This document shows, piece after piece, positions 27,213-40,700 of a stretch of 64,000 bases of DNA. Below the pieces are notes generated by a model. It saw nothing but the letters and a program-made list of their open reading frames with translations. It was not told where the DNA came from and made no database searches. The DNA lies in NCBI GenBank assembly GCA_035079385.1, contig JAVHKY010000047.1:2232001-2296000 (forward strand), read 5' to 3'. Position 1 is the first letter of the stretch. The number at the start of each line of letters is the position of its first letter. This DNA is from Aspidiotus rigidus. Its lineage: Eukaryota; Arthropoda; Insecta; Hemiptera; Diaspididae. The translations under genes and the position numbers were made by a program.

Positions 27213-28178
27213 GTTTTAACAGGGAACCTGTTTTATGGGGGGCTATTTGAGAAATCTGGCGTACGCCGTGCGCCGTGTGCCGTCCAGCGAAAAACTTGGA
27301 AAAATTTCGACTCTCGAGAATATATGATAGGAGGGGGACTTAGAAAAAATTTCGACCCTCAAGCCATATGTGATAGGAGAGGGACATAGAAAAATTTCGA
27401 CTCTCGAGCCATATATGATAGGAGAGGGACTTGGAAAAATTTCGACTCTCGAGCTATATATGATAGGAGGGGGACATAGAAAAATTTCGACTCTCGAGCC
27501 ATATATGATAGGAGAGGGACTTGGAAAAATTTCGACTCTCGAGCTATATATGATAGGAGGGGGACTTGGAAAAATTTCGACTCTCGAGTCATATATGATA
27601 GGAGAGGGACTTAGAAAAATTTCGACTCTCGAGCTATAGATGATAGGAGAGGGACTTGGAAAAATTTCGACTCTCTAGCCATATATGATAGGAGAGGGAC
27701 TAAGAAAAAATTTCGAGTCTCGAGTTATAGATGATAGGAGGGGGGGACTTGGAAATAATTCGACTCTCGCGCCATATATGATAGGAGAGGGACTTAAGGA
27801 AGCCGTCGTTTTTAACAGGGAACCTGTTTTATGGGGGGCTATTTGAGAAATCTGCCGTGCGCCGTGCGCCGTCCGCCGTCCAGCGAAAAACTTAGAAAAA
27901 TTTCGACCCTCGAGCCATATATGATAGGAGAGGGACTTAGAAAAATTTCGACTCTCGAGCTATATATGATAGGAGAAGGACTTAGAAAAATTTCGACTCT
28001 CGAGCTATAAATGATAGGAGGGGGACTTAGAAAAATTTCGACTCTCGAGCTATATATGATAGGAGGGGTTCTCCAAATCTAGGCTTCCTTGAATTTTCAA
28101 TACCAAATCTCATTCGAATCATAAAACAGGTTCCCTGCGTTCCTCGTTTAACTTCGTTAAGGAAGCCGTCATTTTTTA

Positions 28179-28290
28179 TCTTGCCGAGTGCAGTCAGCTG
28201 ACCTGCCTTTCCTTCGGGAACTCGACTTTTTGATTCGATTCTGTGGAAACACAGCATCGCCAGATTTGTCAAGATTTTACATCTTTCATA
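28179..28290 (+). repeat. Module D, right half
   Basis: Matches the last 105 bp of the intact copy at 18495 (GAGTGCAGTCAGCTGACCTG to CAAGATTTTACATCTT). It begins right after an E terminus. Confidence 0.85.
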
Positions 28291-29122
28291 TATATCATAT
28301 GAAAGAGACATGGAAAAATTTCAACTTTCGAGATATATATGATATGAAAGGGACTTGGAAGAATTTCAACTCTGGAGCTATCATATATAGCTGGAGATTC
28401 GAGATAAATTCAGACTCTCAAACTATATTACACTAGGCTTATAGTAAGTATAGGCCTTCTTTATACTAGCTTTATCTAAGTCTAAGCTTCCTTGAATTTT
28501 CAATACCAAATCCCATTTGACTCATAAAACAGGTTCCCTGCGTTCCTCGTTTAACTTCGTTAAGGAAGCCGTCGTTTTTAACAGGGAACCTGTTTTATGG
28601 CGTGCTTTTTGAGAAATTTGCCGTGCGCCGTCCAGCAAAAAACTTGGAAAGATTTCGACTCTCGAGCCGTACATGATGGGAGAGGGACTTGGAAAAATTT
28701 CGATTCTCGAACTATATATGATAGGAGGGGGACTTAGAAAAATTTCGACTATCGAGCTATATATGGTAAGAGGGGGAGTTAGAAAAATTTCAACTCTCGA
28801 GCTATCATATATAGCTGGAGATTCGAGAAAAATTTAGACTCTCAAACTATATTAGGTATACTAGGCTTACAGTAGGTCTAGGCCTTCTTTATACTAGCTT
28901 TATCTAGGTCTAGGCTTCCTTGGATTTTCAATACCAAATCCCATTTGACTCATAAAACAAATTTTTTGCGTTCCTCGTTTAACTTCGTTAAGGAAGCCAT
29001 CGTTTTTCCAAGTCCCTCTCCTATCATATATGGCTCGAGAGTCGAAATTTTTTTCAAGTTTTTTGCTGGACGGCGCACGGCAAATTTCTCCAAAACCCCC
29101 CATGAAACAGGTTCCCTGTTGA

Positions 29123-32100
29123 AATTTCGACTCTCGAGCTATATTTGATGGGAGGGGGACTTGGTAAAACCTTGGAAAAATTTCGACTCTCGAGCTATAT
29201 ATAAATATATATATATATGATGAGGGGGATATGGAAAAAATGTCAACTCTCGAGCTATATAATTATGATAGGAGAGGGACTTGGAAAAATTTCGACTCTC
29301 AAGCAATAATTATAGATACCTATGAGATTATAGAGAAGATAGCTGGTAGAGTGCGTGGTGTCATCAAGAAGGCCGTCTGTTTTTTTTTTCAATTTTTATT
29401 ACGCACATTGCCATCTTCTTCAAAGGAAATTGGATTTTAATTTGCAGTTTACAGCATATATGATGGTCCATAAGAATTCTTTTTACCTATGGTGGATTGG
29501 TTCTTGGAAATAAGAAGTGTCGTGACGTCGTGGCATAGCCAGAAAATTTTCGAAGAGGCGGTTTGAACAAAATTGCATACAATATGGTATTGTAAATCAA
29601 ATTTTTCAGCTTAGGGAGTTCGACCTCTCTACTGGCTACGCTGATTTCTTGACGTCCTTAGGGCCGTGTATACTGCAGAGATCTTCATAGCTATTGGTAC
29701 TGAAGTTATGAAGAAAGGGACGGTTTGTCCTTTCCTTCCTCCACTCTCGCAAATGTATAACTATCGGTTGTTGGAACTGATTTGTGTTGATCACCTTATA
29801 CGTGTGGCGGAGGGAGGGTTCCTCTTTTTGTGCAGGAAGAAGAGGAAGATTAATCATTGAACATGAAGAAAGAAAAAGAAGAGATTCCAACAGGGATCTA
29901 CTATAACTAAGACGGTGTTGTTGTATGTGTTCTAAGGTTTTGCGTTCCTAGGGACACAGGAGCTTGGCGATTATCAAAAAAAAGGAAATAGGTTCTTCCA
30001 ACAATGAAGTTATACCTGAAAGGGTCGATTTTCAAACTTAACACTTGTTAGCAATTGTTTACTATCAACAGGAAATCTGTTTTATGAAGGGTATTTCGCG
30101 AAAATATGTGTCCATTGACTAGCATCTTGACCTGACTTGAGATTAGAGGGACTTGTAAAGAATTTCGATGATAGAAAGTCGAAATTTTCCCGAATCTCCC
30201 TCTCACCATAATATAAGTATAGCAATTCGAAATTCCTTTTCCAAGGAGTTCAAAATCCTTACATTTTCTCTCTTTAATTAAACACCTGCAAGATGTTGAG
30301 AACGACAACTACAACGTTGGTATAAAATAACAAAAATGAAGCATAAACCCGATTACAGATTCGGATCAAGGCTAGCCTTTTACAAAATACTAATCTTCAC
30401 AATATAGGTACTAGGCCAAACTAGGCTAGAAGCCTGCCCAATGTATAGTATAAAATTTCGAGGTTTTATATTGTGGGACTTCAACAATTTCAAAGTATAT
30501 TTTTCTGTGGACAATGACATTGAAAACCTACATTATTTTTCTTGAATCTCTCTATCAATACGAATCAGATTTAGAAACTTTAGTTCATAAATGGGGTTGT
30601 ATTTGTTTAGAATAAGATGTAATCTGAAGTTTGATTACTTACAAGCTCCCGGGAAATACTCCACTCATACGTATGAGGTGTATGGATAAGAAAAAAGATT
30701 TAATCACTAACCGCGCACGTCAAGCGTTCGAACATAACGCGTTTATGATAATCGAAAGATGTTTTGTATTTAATATAGGTAAGCATTGGACCGTTAGAAG
30801 GCTATTTTAAATTCATTCTCAAATGGAAATACTATCATTAAGATTACTCGAATCCGTACATGGAAATTAAAAAATTTTTCCTGGTATTATAAGTTTGCGA
30901 GCACATTACCTACTAAGACTTGATAAATGATCGTTAGTTGCATAATTTTTTATACCTATATTCTGAACCTTAGTAATAAGCGCGACTACGTACAGGTATT
31001 ATTCAAGAAATACCTATTGGAAAAAAAAAGAAAGGAAGAAATTTCAGTTCGCAGAAGGTTATGACTGATGGTGTCTTTTTTTTCCTTTGAATTAACTTTT
31101 TTGAAGTGAAAAATCAAGAACTCAGAAAGATGATTTACCTATGTACCTATCATTAATTCTCGACGAGATGTTTTCCTCATCAAGTTCAATAATCCTATGT
31201 AATGTGAAATCTTCAATACTAAAAAGAGTAAGTTCATATTTTTAGAGGAATAAAATCAAAACAATTTTAGGTTTCTTTCCCCCAAACGCTGCAAATGATT
31301 CATCGAGTCATTATAGCTCGAGACAGCTCAATTGGTGTGATCAATACATAGGTACCTACCTGTAGACACAGTAAGTGGAGTCAGGGCTACAGGAAGAAGG
31401 ACTACCGTATACAAAGTAAAATGATTTAAGCATTTTTCCGAGGATTGGTGCGAGTGGGTGAATCCTGAATCGTGATAACGAATTACTCTATTATTATTAT
31501 TTGAACTTCTGAATAACGTGGAAGAATTACGATCTGAGAAATCGGAGCTTTGTTCCTCGTACGGAGAATACTCTCCTCTGACAGTCTGTTTTGTGTTGAA
31601 ATGAACATTGTGTACTCGCTACAGTCACGTCCAAATTTTGACATAGGTGATATCCAATTAAGTACAATTCAAAAACGCCGATATTAGAAAAATGAATGCT
31701 TTTATTGAAAAACTGTTGTAGGATAGGCTAATTGAATTCAAAATCGTCTCAGTTAGGAACGACTATTAAGTATTAATCTGAATTATAGCCGTATTATCAA
31801 CCTTATAATTAGAAAAAACAATGTATTCGAATTTTAACGCAAAGGAGGCGCTCTCCACAAGCGGCAAACTGTTGAAGCTTCTTTTATGGGAACGATTTCA
31901 AAAAAGTTACTCGAATAACCTGGAAATGGACTCATCTGAAAGAAAATTAAAAGAGCTACAATTTAAGTTCTTTTCATTTTTTGCATAAAATAATTATTTC
32001 GAGTGGTGTACCTAATCGATTTTATTATCGATGCACCTTATGGCCAATAAACAAAATTATCTCCCTGCTTTATATCGACGACAGCCTGCAACACTCGTGG

Positions 32101-32424
32101 GACTTTCAAAATATAGATAGAACACCAATACATAACAAAAATGGTTTTTACTTTTTAGTTTTTACCAAACAAAAAGTTCGTCGTTAGTATTTTTTAAAAC
32201 TCATTTTAGTGCGCGCATACACTCGCGATTTTTTGCTCGTCGAAGCTGTTGGAATGCCGAGTTAGAACCTGTTGGAATCTGTTGGATATCGTGTTATAGA
32301 AGCGTACGCTGTTATCAGAGCTGTTATCAGTACGACGTAACAAAATTGCGTTTGGTTTCTTCTGAAGACGTGAGTAAAATTTTTAGATTTAGATGAATCA
32401 TTTCCTGAAGAAATTTTTTTTTCC
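29123..32424. other. Intergenic sequence with repeat remnants
   Basis: Degenerate minisatellite continues to about 29300, with a short AT dinucleotide run near 29200-29220. A diverged S terminus plus two or three degenerate units lie at about 30067-30240 (CAACAGGAAATCTGTTTTATG). From about 30.3 kb the sequence is unique. No conserved exon was found before the dioxygenase gene. Confidence 0.5.
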
Positions 32425-33609
32425 ATGTTGAAAAATAAATTTTATGAATTGATTCCGAGGAAGATAGGTTGCGATGTTGTAGGAATCAATTTACAACGTG
32501 AAAGAAGACCGGAAGGTATAAACGTGAAGGTTCATTACATATAGAATAATCGGGCAATCAGAATTTTAATGATGCAACCTGCCTGTCCGTTTGTTTATTA
32601 ATTTCAGTGATCGAACAAATCAAGAAGGATGTTACCATTCACCGATTATTGTTTTTCTTGAACCAAGGCATCATTAGCGGTGATAGACACGTAGAAATAA
32701 GCAAATGGTTTGGTGACCTCGAATCGACCTTCTACAAACACCCGAGGTCTCCACATCCTGACGTCTTCAGAGTTTCGAATGACGATACCGAAGGTTGTAG
32801 AGGTGAGATAATTCAACTGGGCATGAGCATATATCTCTCTCCTGAATTTCATTGAATCCATCAATCAAAATTCCTTCTCGTCGGCTGTTAGCTATAATTA
32901 TGATAGCTGTTTTTAGGTGTCGGTAGAACTGGGTGGCATATCGATGGATCCTTTCAACCGGAGCCATTTGCATACTCGCTATATCACATGGTATCGGTCC
33001 CGACGGATGGCGCTACGCAATTTATACCATTAACAGAATTGATCGAAAATCTGGAACCAGAGACGTTTGTAAGGTGGAATCAGTTGTGGATGATGAGTGA
33101 TCGTCGATCAGGACCCATACACCCACTGATTTATAAACATCCTATTTCAAAAAAACTTGTAAATTCATTTTCTTGATTTAATTCTTTCCTCAGAGATTGT
33201 ACATCTCTTAAATTTTAATCACGCTCACGCATGTTTAGGTCTTATGTTTTCATTTGGGTATGACTGAGCGATTCATATGGAATTATCGAGAGTCGAAAGA
33301 AAGGATGGCTAGCATGGAGGAGAGTGCATTACTTCTTCAAGAAATACACGACGAAATTGCTGTAAAAAATGAAGACCTAATTTACAAACATGATGTAAGT
33401 ATCAAGTTTCTAAATTTAGAGTAAATATTTGCTGTAACAAACGTTTTATTTTGTTCATATAATAGTGGAAACCCGGTGAATTCATAATTTCCGATAATCT
33501 GGCTGTTGGGCACGAAGCGGCGCCAGAAACTCAGTATCCCAGGGATAAAGTTGGATTACGTGTTTTACATCGCACAACTATCAAAGGTGTTCATCGACCT
33601 AAAAAATAG
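32425..33609 (+). CDS. TauD/TfdA-like Fe(II)/2-oxoglutarate-dependent dioxygenase
   Basis: Five exons join in frame: 32425-32515, 32608-32802, 32917-33158, 33239-33394 and 33466-33609 (275 residues, close to the ~280 typical of TauD). All introns are GT-AG and 71-114 bp. The family uses Fe(II), O2 and 2-oxoglutarate to hydroxylate small substrates. Visible hallmarks: an N-terminal IGCDVVGINL segment (residues ~14-23); the iron-binding H-x-D as WHIDG (His103, Asp105); the distal iron-binding His as AVGHEA (His244); and the 2-oxoglutarate arginine region GLRVLHRT (Arg260/Arg264, spaced as in TauD). The start at 32425 is the first in-frame ATG of the first exon I can place. The frame is open a little further upstream (to about 32385), so a short extra 5' exon is possible. 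No signal peptide is evident. Substrate unknown; carnitine-pathway members (TMLHE, BBOX1) look less likely because their N-terminal zinc domain is absent. Convergent with PCED1. Confidence 0.85.
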
Positions 33610-35035
33610 AGGGTTCCAACTTCTCGACTTTGTAAATAAGGTCGACTTATCTTCAAAACAGACTTTGTATTTTTTATTTTCTATATATCCTACTTCCACA
33701 TTCCAAAATTATATCAAAATTTTTGTGTTAGTTGTACTTATTTGATAGCAAAATAGACGTTCGGATACTACTATCACGATTTATCCTTTGGAAGAATCAA
33801 TAATACTGTAGTTTTAATGTTATTGAAATGTCTCTATCTGTGGCTCCGTTGTTATATCTGTCTCAAATTCATCTCGCCTATAGAAGTTCAAGAATCAATT
33901 TGGTCACTTTATAGTACGTGTACCTTCGTTTTCTAAGGAACGTTAACTAGTTTGATGAACGAAAATGTCCAAGTCTATTAAAATGTTGTACTTGAAAATT
34001 CATTTCATTCAAATAAATTCTAATATCGTCTTGAACAGCCAATGTCTCAAAAATTCCATAGGCGCCGATGTACCGCGATAGAATTTTACTGCGACTGAAG
34101 TTGATCGGGACTTCCTAGTTTTCCACAGGTACTTTTTTTTTCAAGATTTTCCCATTGGGCGAGATGTTTGTCTGTAACATTTATTCTTTGATGTCGAAGT
34201 GAGAAATGTGTTGAGAGTCGAAACCACGAAATATTTCTCTGTTTTTATTTTTTTATTATTATAAACATAATACCGATACGCAAAATACGATATCACAAGT
34301 ATTCTCGAAACAAACGATTGAGAAACAACGTTGAGTAACAAGAGAAAACGGTACAGAAACTCGAATAATAACGATAATGACTCGTACGTATAGTAAATAC
34401 CTCAATCAGTAATATCGAACTGACATTTTTAAATCGAAAAAGTAGACAGAAAGCTAAGATTCAACAGGTAAATTAGAAAGGCACGAACTGATACTCCATT
34501 GAAAATTATAATATTGGATATGGAACACATACATATTTATAATTTGGACTGTATGCATTTCATTCATCGATAAAAACGTAAAAACGAGACGAGGTAACCC
34601 AAAATATCGAATAGTTAAAATAGTGCTAAACGGTAGCCTAAAATTAACGAAAATTTAATTCGAATGAATAATCAAACTACGATTTAGACCTTTAACGAAG
34701 AAAACTATAGTTTCACAACGAGTATAAGGTAACGTTCAGAAGCGAAAGAAAAAATTATTCAAATTAAGCTCCCAAAGTCTAGATACAGTAATTTGAAAAT
34801 CAACACGACGAACTTAAATACTAATCAAATAAGAGAGGAAAAAAAAAAAAGAGGAATACGAACACTAAAGTTTCATTCGACAATGTGGCAATAAAAACGA
34901 GATGAAATAAATAGTTAACTTTATATGGGGAGAAAAAACATAGATTTGTATCTGATACGTGCAACTCTCAGCAGTCGAACATAAACTTAGCTTCTGGAAC
35001 TGTATAAAAATAAAAATAAAACCAGTCTTTTTTTT
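33610..35035. other. Convergent intergenic region / 3' UTRs
   Basis: No exon recognised. Plus-strand AATAAA at 34012-34017 could serve the dioxygenase transcript. From about 34.2 to 35.0 kb the plus strand is A-skewed with several ATAAAAACG words, fitting a U-rich 3' UTR of the minus-strand PCED1 gene. Confidence 0.45.
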
Positions 35036-37794
35036 TTAGTATGGCCGATGACGGCCTGTCTGAAATTTGTTATTCCTTCGAACAGGTCCAGCTCTTTCAA
35101 AATTAGCGTAGTTGCTTCGTCCATACTCCTGCTGCGATGGATACGCTGGATCGTTCCAATAGTCATTTTGTGGAGGTATCTGAGCATAACGAGATGGCTG
35201 AGATGGTTTCTGTCGAATGCCCGCCCACACTTCATCATTTTTCCACACATGCTGGACATCTTTTTGCCAAGTTTGAGTCTGAGTTCCTCTCCAAGTAGGA
35301 GGAGGTCCTCTGTTCTTATTGTATGGTCCACCTATAAAAATGATGAGATTTATCCAACATTAGGAAGGATAGTTACTTGACAGCGGAAAAAAATTCAAGC
35401 TTGGTGACACCTCATACTTTCAAAACCAATTTATAGGGTTTCATCTCAAAACTGGATTTTCTCCAGTAAAATACAAGCGGAATCGGTAAGAGAAACGCGA
35501 AGGGTATAATTGGTATCGAGTTACAATACGGGCAAGGTATGTAACAACGCTTTTGCAAAGATATGAAATTAATTTCATTCTTAAAGTACCTCTACGAGCG
35601 TTCCGTTTGAAATCATTTTTCTTAGGCATTGACTCTTGTTTTTCATTGCTCTCTTTTTTATTAGTTAGAGAAACTGGAAGCGTGGGTAACACTACATTCT
35701 CATCTGCACCGATATGTAGTACACCGTTTGTGATGATTCGTTGAAGAGCGACATTCCTGATGTTCCCAGGTAACGGTACATCCCACGAGAGTGCTGTGAT
35801 AAGAAGGGCTCAATTACTACCGATACAGGCACATTTAATAATTATACATTGTTAATAATGATCGAAAATGTATCTTACAGACGTGCGTGAGAATTAGGTT
35901 AGTTATGAATCTTAGAGGCAAGGGTCCGTAGTGGAGTCCGTCTTTCATTCTCCTACAAATCACATACAAAATTACAGTTTTATACGAAGACTAGTAAGAT
36001 TAAGTTAATATGATCTTCGAAGTTACGGTTACACATACTGAATAAGGTATACTCAGAAGAGCAAACCGATATCAAAATTCTACTAAAACCGCAGAAACAA
36101 TTGCTATCGTGAGTGCTTTCGGTTGAACAACTATCATCTGACAAGATATGGAAGTTTCTGCGGTTATGATAAAACTTCTCGTATCGCTTATGAGTAAGAT
36201 TCATACACACCTATGGATTTGCATTCGAAGATGATAGTGAGTATCTAATACGTCGTAACCGTAGGATACGACTAGCTGACGGCAGAATAAATTTGCTTCC
36301 ATCACTTCAAAACGTAATAGATTCTGCATGAAGTTTAACTGTAAATCAAGCATTCATGTTAGACGAACATTTGCTCATCAGGCTTTTGTAATGATATCAT
36401 TTTACCAATCAATTTTAACCTGTTTGATCAGTAAACCACCTCTTATTTCCGTGGATACAGGTAACGCAGTGGTCCAAATGAAAAGCGTTTCTTTTGGTAT
36501 ACAATCTTTGAGTAAAATCATTAATTTGTGCATATTGTCTTTGTATGCATCAACACCATTCGGTCCCCATCTACGAAAACGTAAAAAAAATCCTATTATG
36601 TTGGAACCTGAGTGTATTAATACTGGAGTATCTTCGTGTGAATTTTCTTCTCTTTCCACAAGATGAGTTGATTTTCTACTCTTAGAACTCTGACGTGAGA
36701 CAAAAACGAGAACTTGAACGTACCTACTGATGTCCCAAACGCAGGAGTTCATTATTATCACATCTGGCGTTTTCATCTCATGATTCTTTATTTTGTGGAA
36801 GAGTATTTCCAGTTGAGAAGTATAACATCGAGCAATGAAGTGGTATTCCAAATGCACGTTATATTTCTGAATTTGAAAAATATAAATTAATTTGTTGAAG
36901 ACTTTTTCGGTCATATTTCATAATTTCATCAACTTACACTGAATACTCTTCCTTCTTCGTATTGTCTACCTCGGATCAAACCACTGAAAACGATACGTTT
37001 GTCGCCTTCGTAACTTTCCTCTCCCTGACGAAAGGGATGCAGACATCAGTTATTCGGTTTCACAGTAAAGAAATAAGCAAGAATAAAATTAATAGATGAA
37101 TACTCACTCGTTTCTGCAGGTGTCGCAGGCTTAAAATCTCATTTCTCGAAATCAGAAGGATCAAGTCTTTGTACGTTGCTCGCATATCTGGGAAGAGAAG
37201 ACAAAAAATTATGTCCATAGACTAACAGAGATTTCAACTGCACGTGAAATCACATATCACATAATCATTACGTATCTCCGCCAATTCAACTAGGTAGGAG
37301 AGAAATATTTCGTCAAAGTGTATTCAAAGTATTCAAAGATGACTTATCGGTCTGTCGAGAAGTCGTTTCAAAGGATAAAAATATCAATCGTTTCAGAGTT
37401 GATCAACATTGTGACGTGAATAAAACTATGTAATTTCACATTTTTCTTATGAACTATATTCAAAATTTAGATGTTCATCATTCAAGACTATATTTCGGTA
37501 GCGTGCTTCTAGCAGTGACAGTCTCACATTACAATTGCAGTCTGAAGACTGAACATGCTACGAAATATAAGATCATTTGTTCTAAAACAGGGAAAAAAAT
37601 ATTGAACTTTGGACCCTCAACGAGGTGTAATCACCACTGAAATTCTTACTCTTGAAAAAGTAAGACTCCACAAAGAAACTCGAAATATCATGAGTAAGCT
37701 AAATGATTTTTAAATTACTTGAGTCACCGAGCAGTAACACAAACTTATTGTGTAACAATTTCCGGGCATCGTCGGTAGCGAAAATATCAGCCAT
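35036..37794 (-). CDS. PCED1: PC-esterase domain-containing protein 1 (PCED1/FAM113) homologue
   Basis: Nine exons join in frame on the minus strand: 37719-37794, 37108-37187, 36938-37024, 36724-36866, 36420-36570, 36211-36338, 35879-35952, 35590-35793, 35036-35331 (412 residues). The family is an SGNH/GDSL-fold group predicted to act as acyl-esterases; substrates are not established. Catalytic-type motifs are intact: LLGDSN (Ser25) near the N-terminus, DVIIMNSCVWDISR (Asn121), DVLDTHYHLR (208-217) and KDGLHY (Asp226, His229). After about residue 250 a divergent tail follows, basic in the middle and Pro/Gln/Tyr/Asn-rich at the end, as in vertebrate PCED1A/B whose tails are Pro-rich. No signal peptide. 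The exon 5 donor is weak (CAG|GTTAAA), but phase and homology support it. Paralogue identity (A or B) cannot be assigned. Confidence 0.9.
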
Positions 37795-40700
37795 ATCACA
37801 TCAGAGGCCTGTCGGTAGAAAATTGAGGGACAGGCAGATCAGTCAACTAAAAATATCACAACTATTAGGTAAAATGAATGTAATCTCAATACAAACAGAG
37901 AGTATTGATTTTCACGTCATGAAGAATAATTTCTTTGATCATATCGCGAGTAAAATTTCAACAGGATATGAAAAATAATAAAAAAAGAGAAGAGTAATGT
38001 CCCAAAAATAAGAATTCCCAATAAATAAAATTATTCTGATAAGAACATTTCTTTGCTCGGACGGAGCGCAGAACGCAGTAATTGTGTCAGTAGTAGTAGA
38101 GTAGTCCATGGTAGTGGTAGTCAGTTACCAAGTTACCCTGCACTGCAGCGCCCCATCATAACGGCTTTGTAACTTGCATTGTTATTATTCTTCCTTCACA
38201 GCTGCAGCACTGCAGCTCAGTCAACAATCAACAAAAAATAAAAATTCTTCACACAATTAACTGAGATTAGCTACTACATCGACTACGGACTTTGACTACG
38301 ACCTTCAGACTCTTGGAAGAAATGAAAAATGTTTACAGAACAGAATAGGGCTTCTATATGAGCCGAAGATAAATCACGAAAAAAGGCTGATATTCTAATT
38401 ATGCAAGTTTCCCCAAGACGGATATGTTTTTCCCAATCGGCGGTCTCTCTCAGTTTTCAGGAAGGACCATGTTTCGCCCGAGAAAGAAAAATAGAGAGAT
38501 GTGGTCTAACGCGAGAAAAGGGACCAGTCTGACCTGAGCGGTTCTGTGGAGAACCGCTCAGGCCAGACTGGTCCCTTTTCTCGCGTTACACCACAGATGA
38601 ATTCCCACGGGTGTAATAAGAGAATGTCACGCATCGAAACCTGCAAGAATTGTAGAAGCCTATGTGTTGTACACGAGTGTTGTATCAATGGGTAGATCTA
38701 TTCTCATCTTCAGTCGTCACTTGCATGTTAGTGACTCGTGGGAAGTCAATTGTGAGGCTATCTTTCTATCTTTCTTGCTCTCATGGTATTTGCCCTGCAA
38801 ACTGATGAAAAATGTAAATATTTTGAAAGCCCTATGGTACCTGTTCCACCAACAAACATATGTGATGAGAATACATTTAGGTCTTCAATCCACATTCCAC
38901 CTTATGATAGATAAATGAGGCGACCGAGGAGAATCTTGGACAAGCAACCGTCGCTGTCCATCAGTTAACATAAAATACTGACGTATCTTGGTTCCTACCA
39001 AGTTTAATTGACGTATCTAGTGGAACAAGATATCCTCCGGCCTTCAGTAGGCAATATCAAAAGCTTTATTCTCCTAATCGTGTACTTATTTTAAATAAGG
39101 TCGGAATATGAACAATGGTACCTGACAGTGCCTTAGATTGGTTCCCCTTGAATTGACAGCCCTCAACCAATAATACAAAAAGTAAGGATCAGTCCCTTCG
39201 CTTTTACACTACAGATACCCCATGAGTGATCGCTCAAGCTGGACTTTGAATTAAAGATCCCTTCTTTAACAGTAGCATTAACAAACGGATCTCCTCAAGC
39301 AATCCCATCCTTGACTGCACGTTCAAACCCTTTCCAAGGAGGAAAAAAACTCACGATAAACATTTTCGGTGATCAGGAGCGCGGTGCGACTGTAATGTAC
39401 TTCATCTCCCATCTGACTTAATTTTCAACTGATATATTAGGATTCCTCTTATAATGAAGTCATTTTTTTCTACTGAAACTGGCCTAAAAAAATTGGTAAA
39501 TTGTTCATTTATTTATTTTCTTTTCCTTCTCTATATAGACTGATCAAATATTTTCGACATAATGAAATTCGAAATTTATCGATTAGTACTATAGTAAAAA
39601 AAGTTCGTACTATAATTTCTGTACACGATTCCTCCACGAAATCATATGAAGATAAGATTGCAGTAGAAAATAATAGATCAATTCTTTGGTATTCTGGCTG
39701 TTTAGGGCAACCAGTTACTAAATTGGTGTGCGGCCGTTCTGAGTAATGCTGAATCCTCAAAATTATGCTGTACCTATTTTATCAAAATTAAGAGCAACAG
39801 TGCATAAAGTTGATAGCGACGAACAACGAGGTAAAAGGAACGAAGATTTCAATAATTTTTTCTCCATAATAGCAAACATCTCTTTATTCTTGCTCAACTC
39901 TCATTAGGATGAGTGAATGTAAATTAAACTCGAAGTTGTAACTTTGTCCACTAACGCTATTTTCATAATGCAAGGGAACCAAATTAGTATAATGAATTGA
40001 TACGACGATATATAAAAAAAGAAAAAAAAGAAGAAAAGGAAAAAAAAAAGACATAACTACTGCAAAATCAAGTCAAGCTAATGAGAGTAAAACAAATTAC
40101 TAATATGTCATAAATATTGATCATCAACTACTCACAAAATAAAAGATTGTAACTGAAACATGTAACAGTATGTTTATCGAGAGTTATTCTACTCGTCTAA
40201 AATATTAGCATTTTGAAAGACAAGTACAGAATAGCATACTCGTATTGGCAATTAAAAAAAAAAAAAAAAAATGATATTATGTAGGTACAGAAAATCAATT
40301 TGTGCTGTGAATTGGAATAACAAAAACCAGAATGAAAAAGAAAAATGGAAAAAAATTGCCAATAACTCCAACTTGGTAGACATTTCACTACAAATTTAAG
40401 AATAGATAATTATAATACTATAATTTTAGTAATTGGACGAAACAATTTTCGTGATGCTTGCAAAGTAAAGACTGATTGTCAAACCTAAAAATATTCAAGC
40501 AGAAGTAAAGTTTAAATTATTTGTTCTACCTCAATCCGAGATCAAAAAAATGTCAACACCCTAATTCAATTTTGCTGGGTTATGCAGAAGGAACCACGAG
40601 AAAAATTATGATTACAACGACGGTAACTCAACTAAAGATAAAACGAAAAATTAACAAGGTACGTTATGAAAAATAAAATAAAAATGAAATAAAAAAAAAA

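Larger units (their letters stand above)
25676..29122. mobile_element. Cluster of pLTR-like units (S-minisatellite-E) in both orientations
   Basis: At least eight partial or complete units. S termini (CAGGGAACCTGTTTTATGG, then GCCGTCCAGC) occur at about 25680, 27213, 27813 and 28579 on plus, and at about 26390-26463, 26935-26996 and 29060-29122 on minus. E termini (CGTTAAGGAAGCCGTCGTT) occur at about 26835-26880, 27797-27812, 28128-28177, 28530-28577 and 28960-29005 on plus, and 25768-25815 on minus. Between them are 45-bp units in matching orientation. Units at 27213-27812 and 27813-28178 are head-to-tail, joined as GTCGTTTTT|AACAGGG. The same junction recurs at 28577/28579. Copies 25764-26463 and 26463-26882 are opposed. 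No coding sequence; long frames are minisatellite artefacts. Confidence 0.75.
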
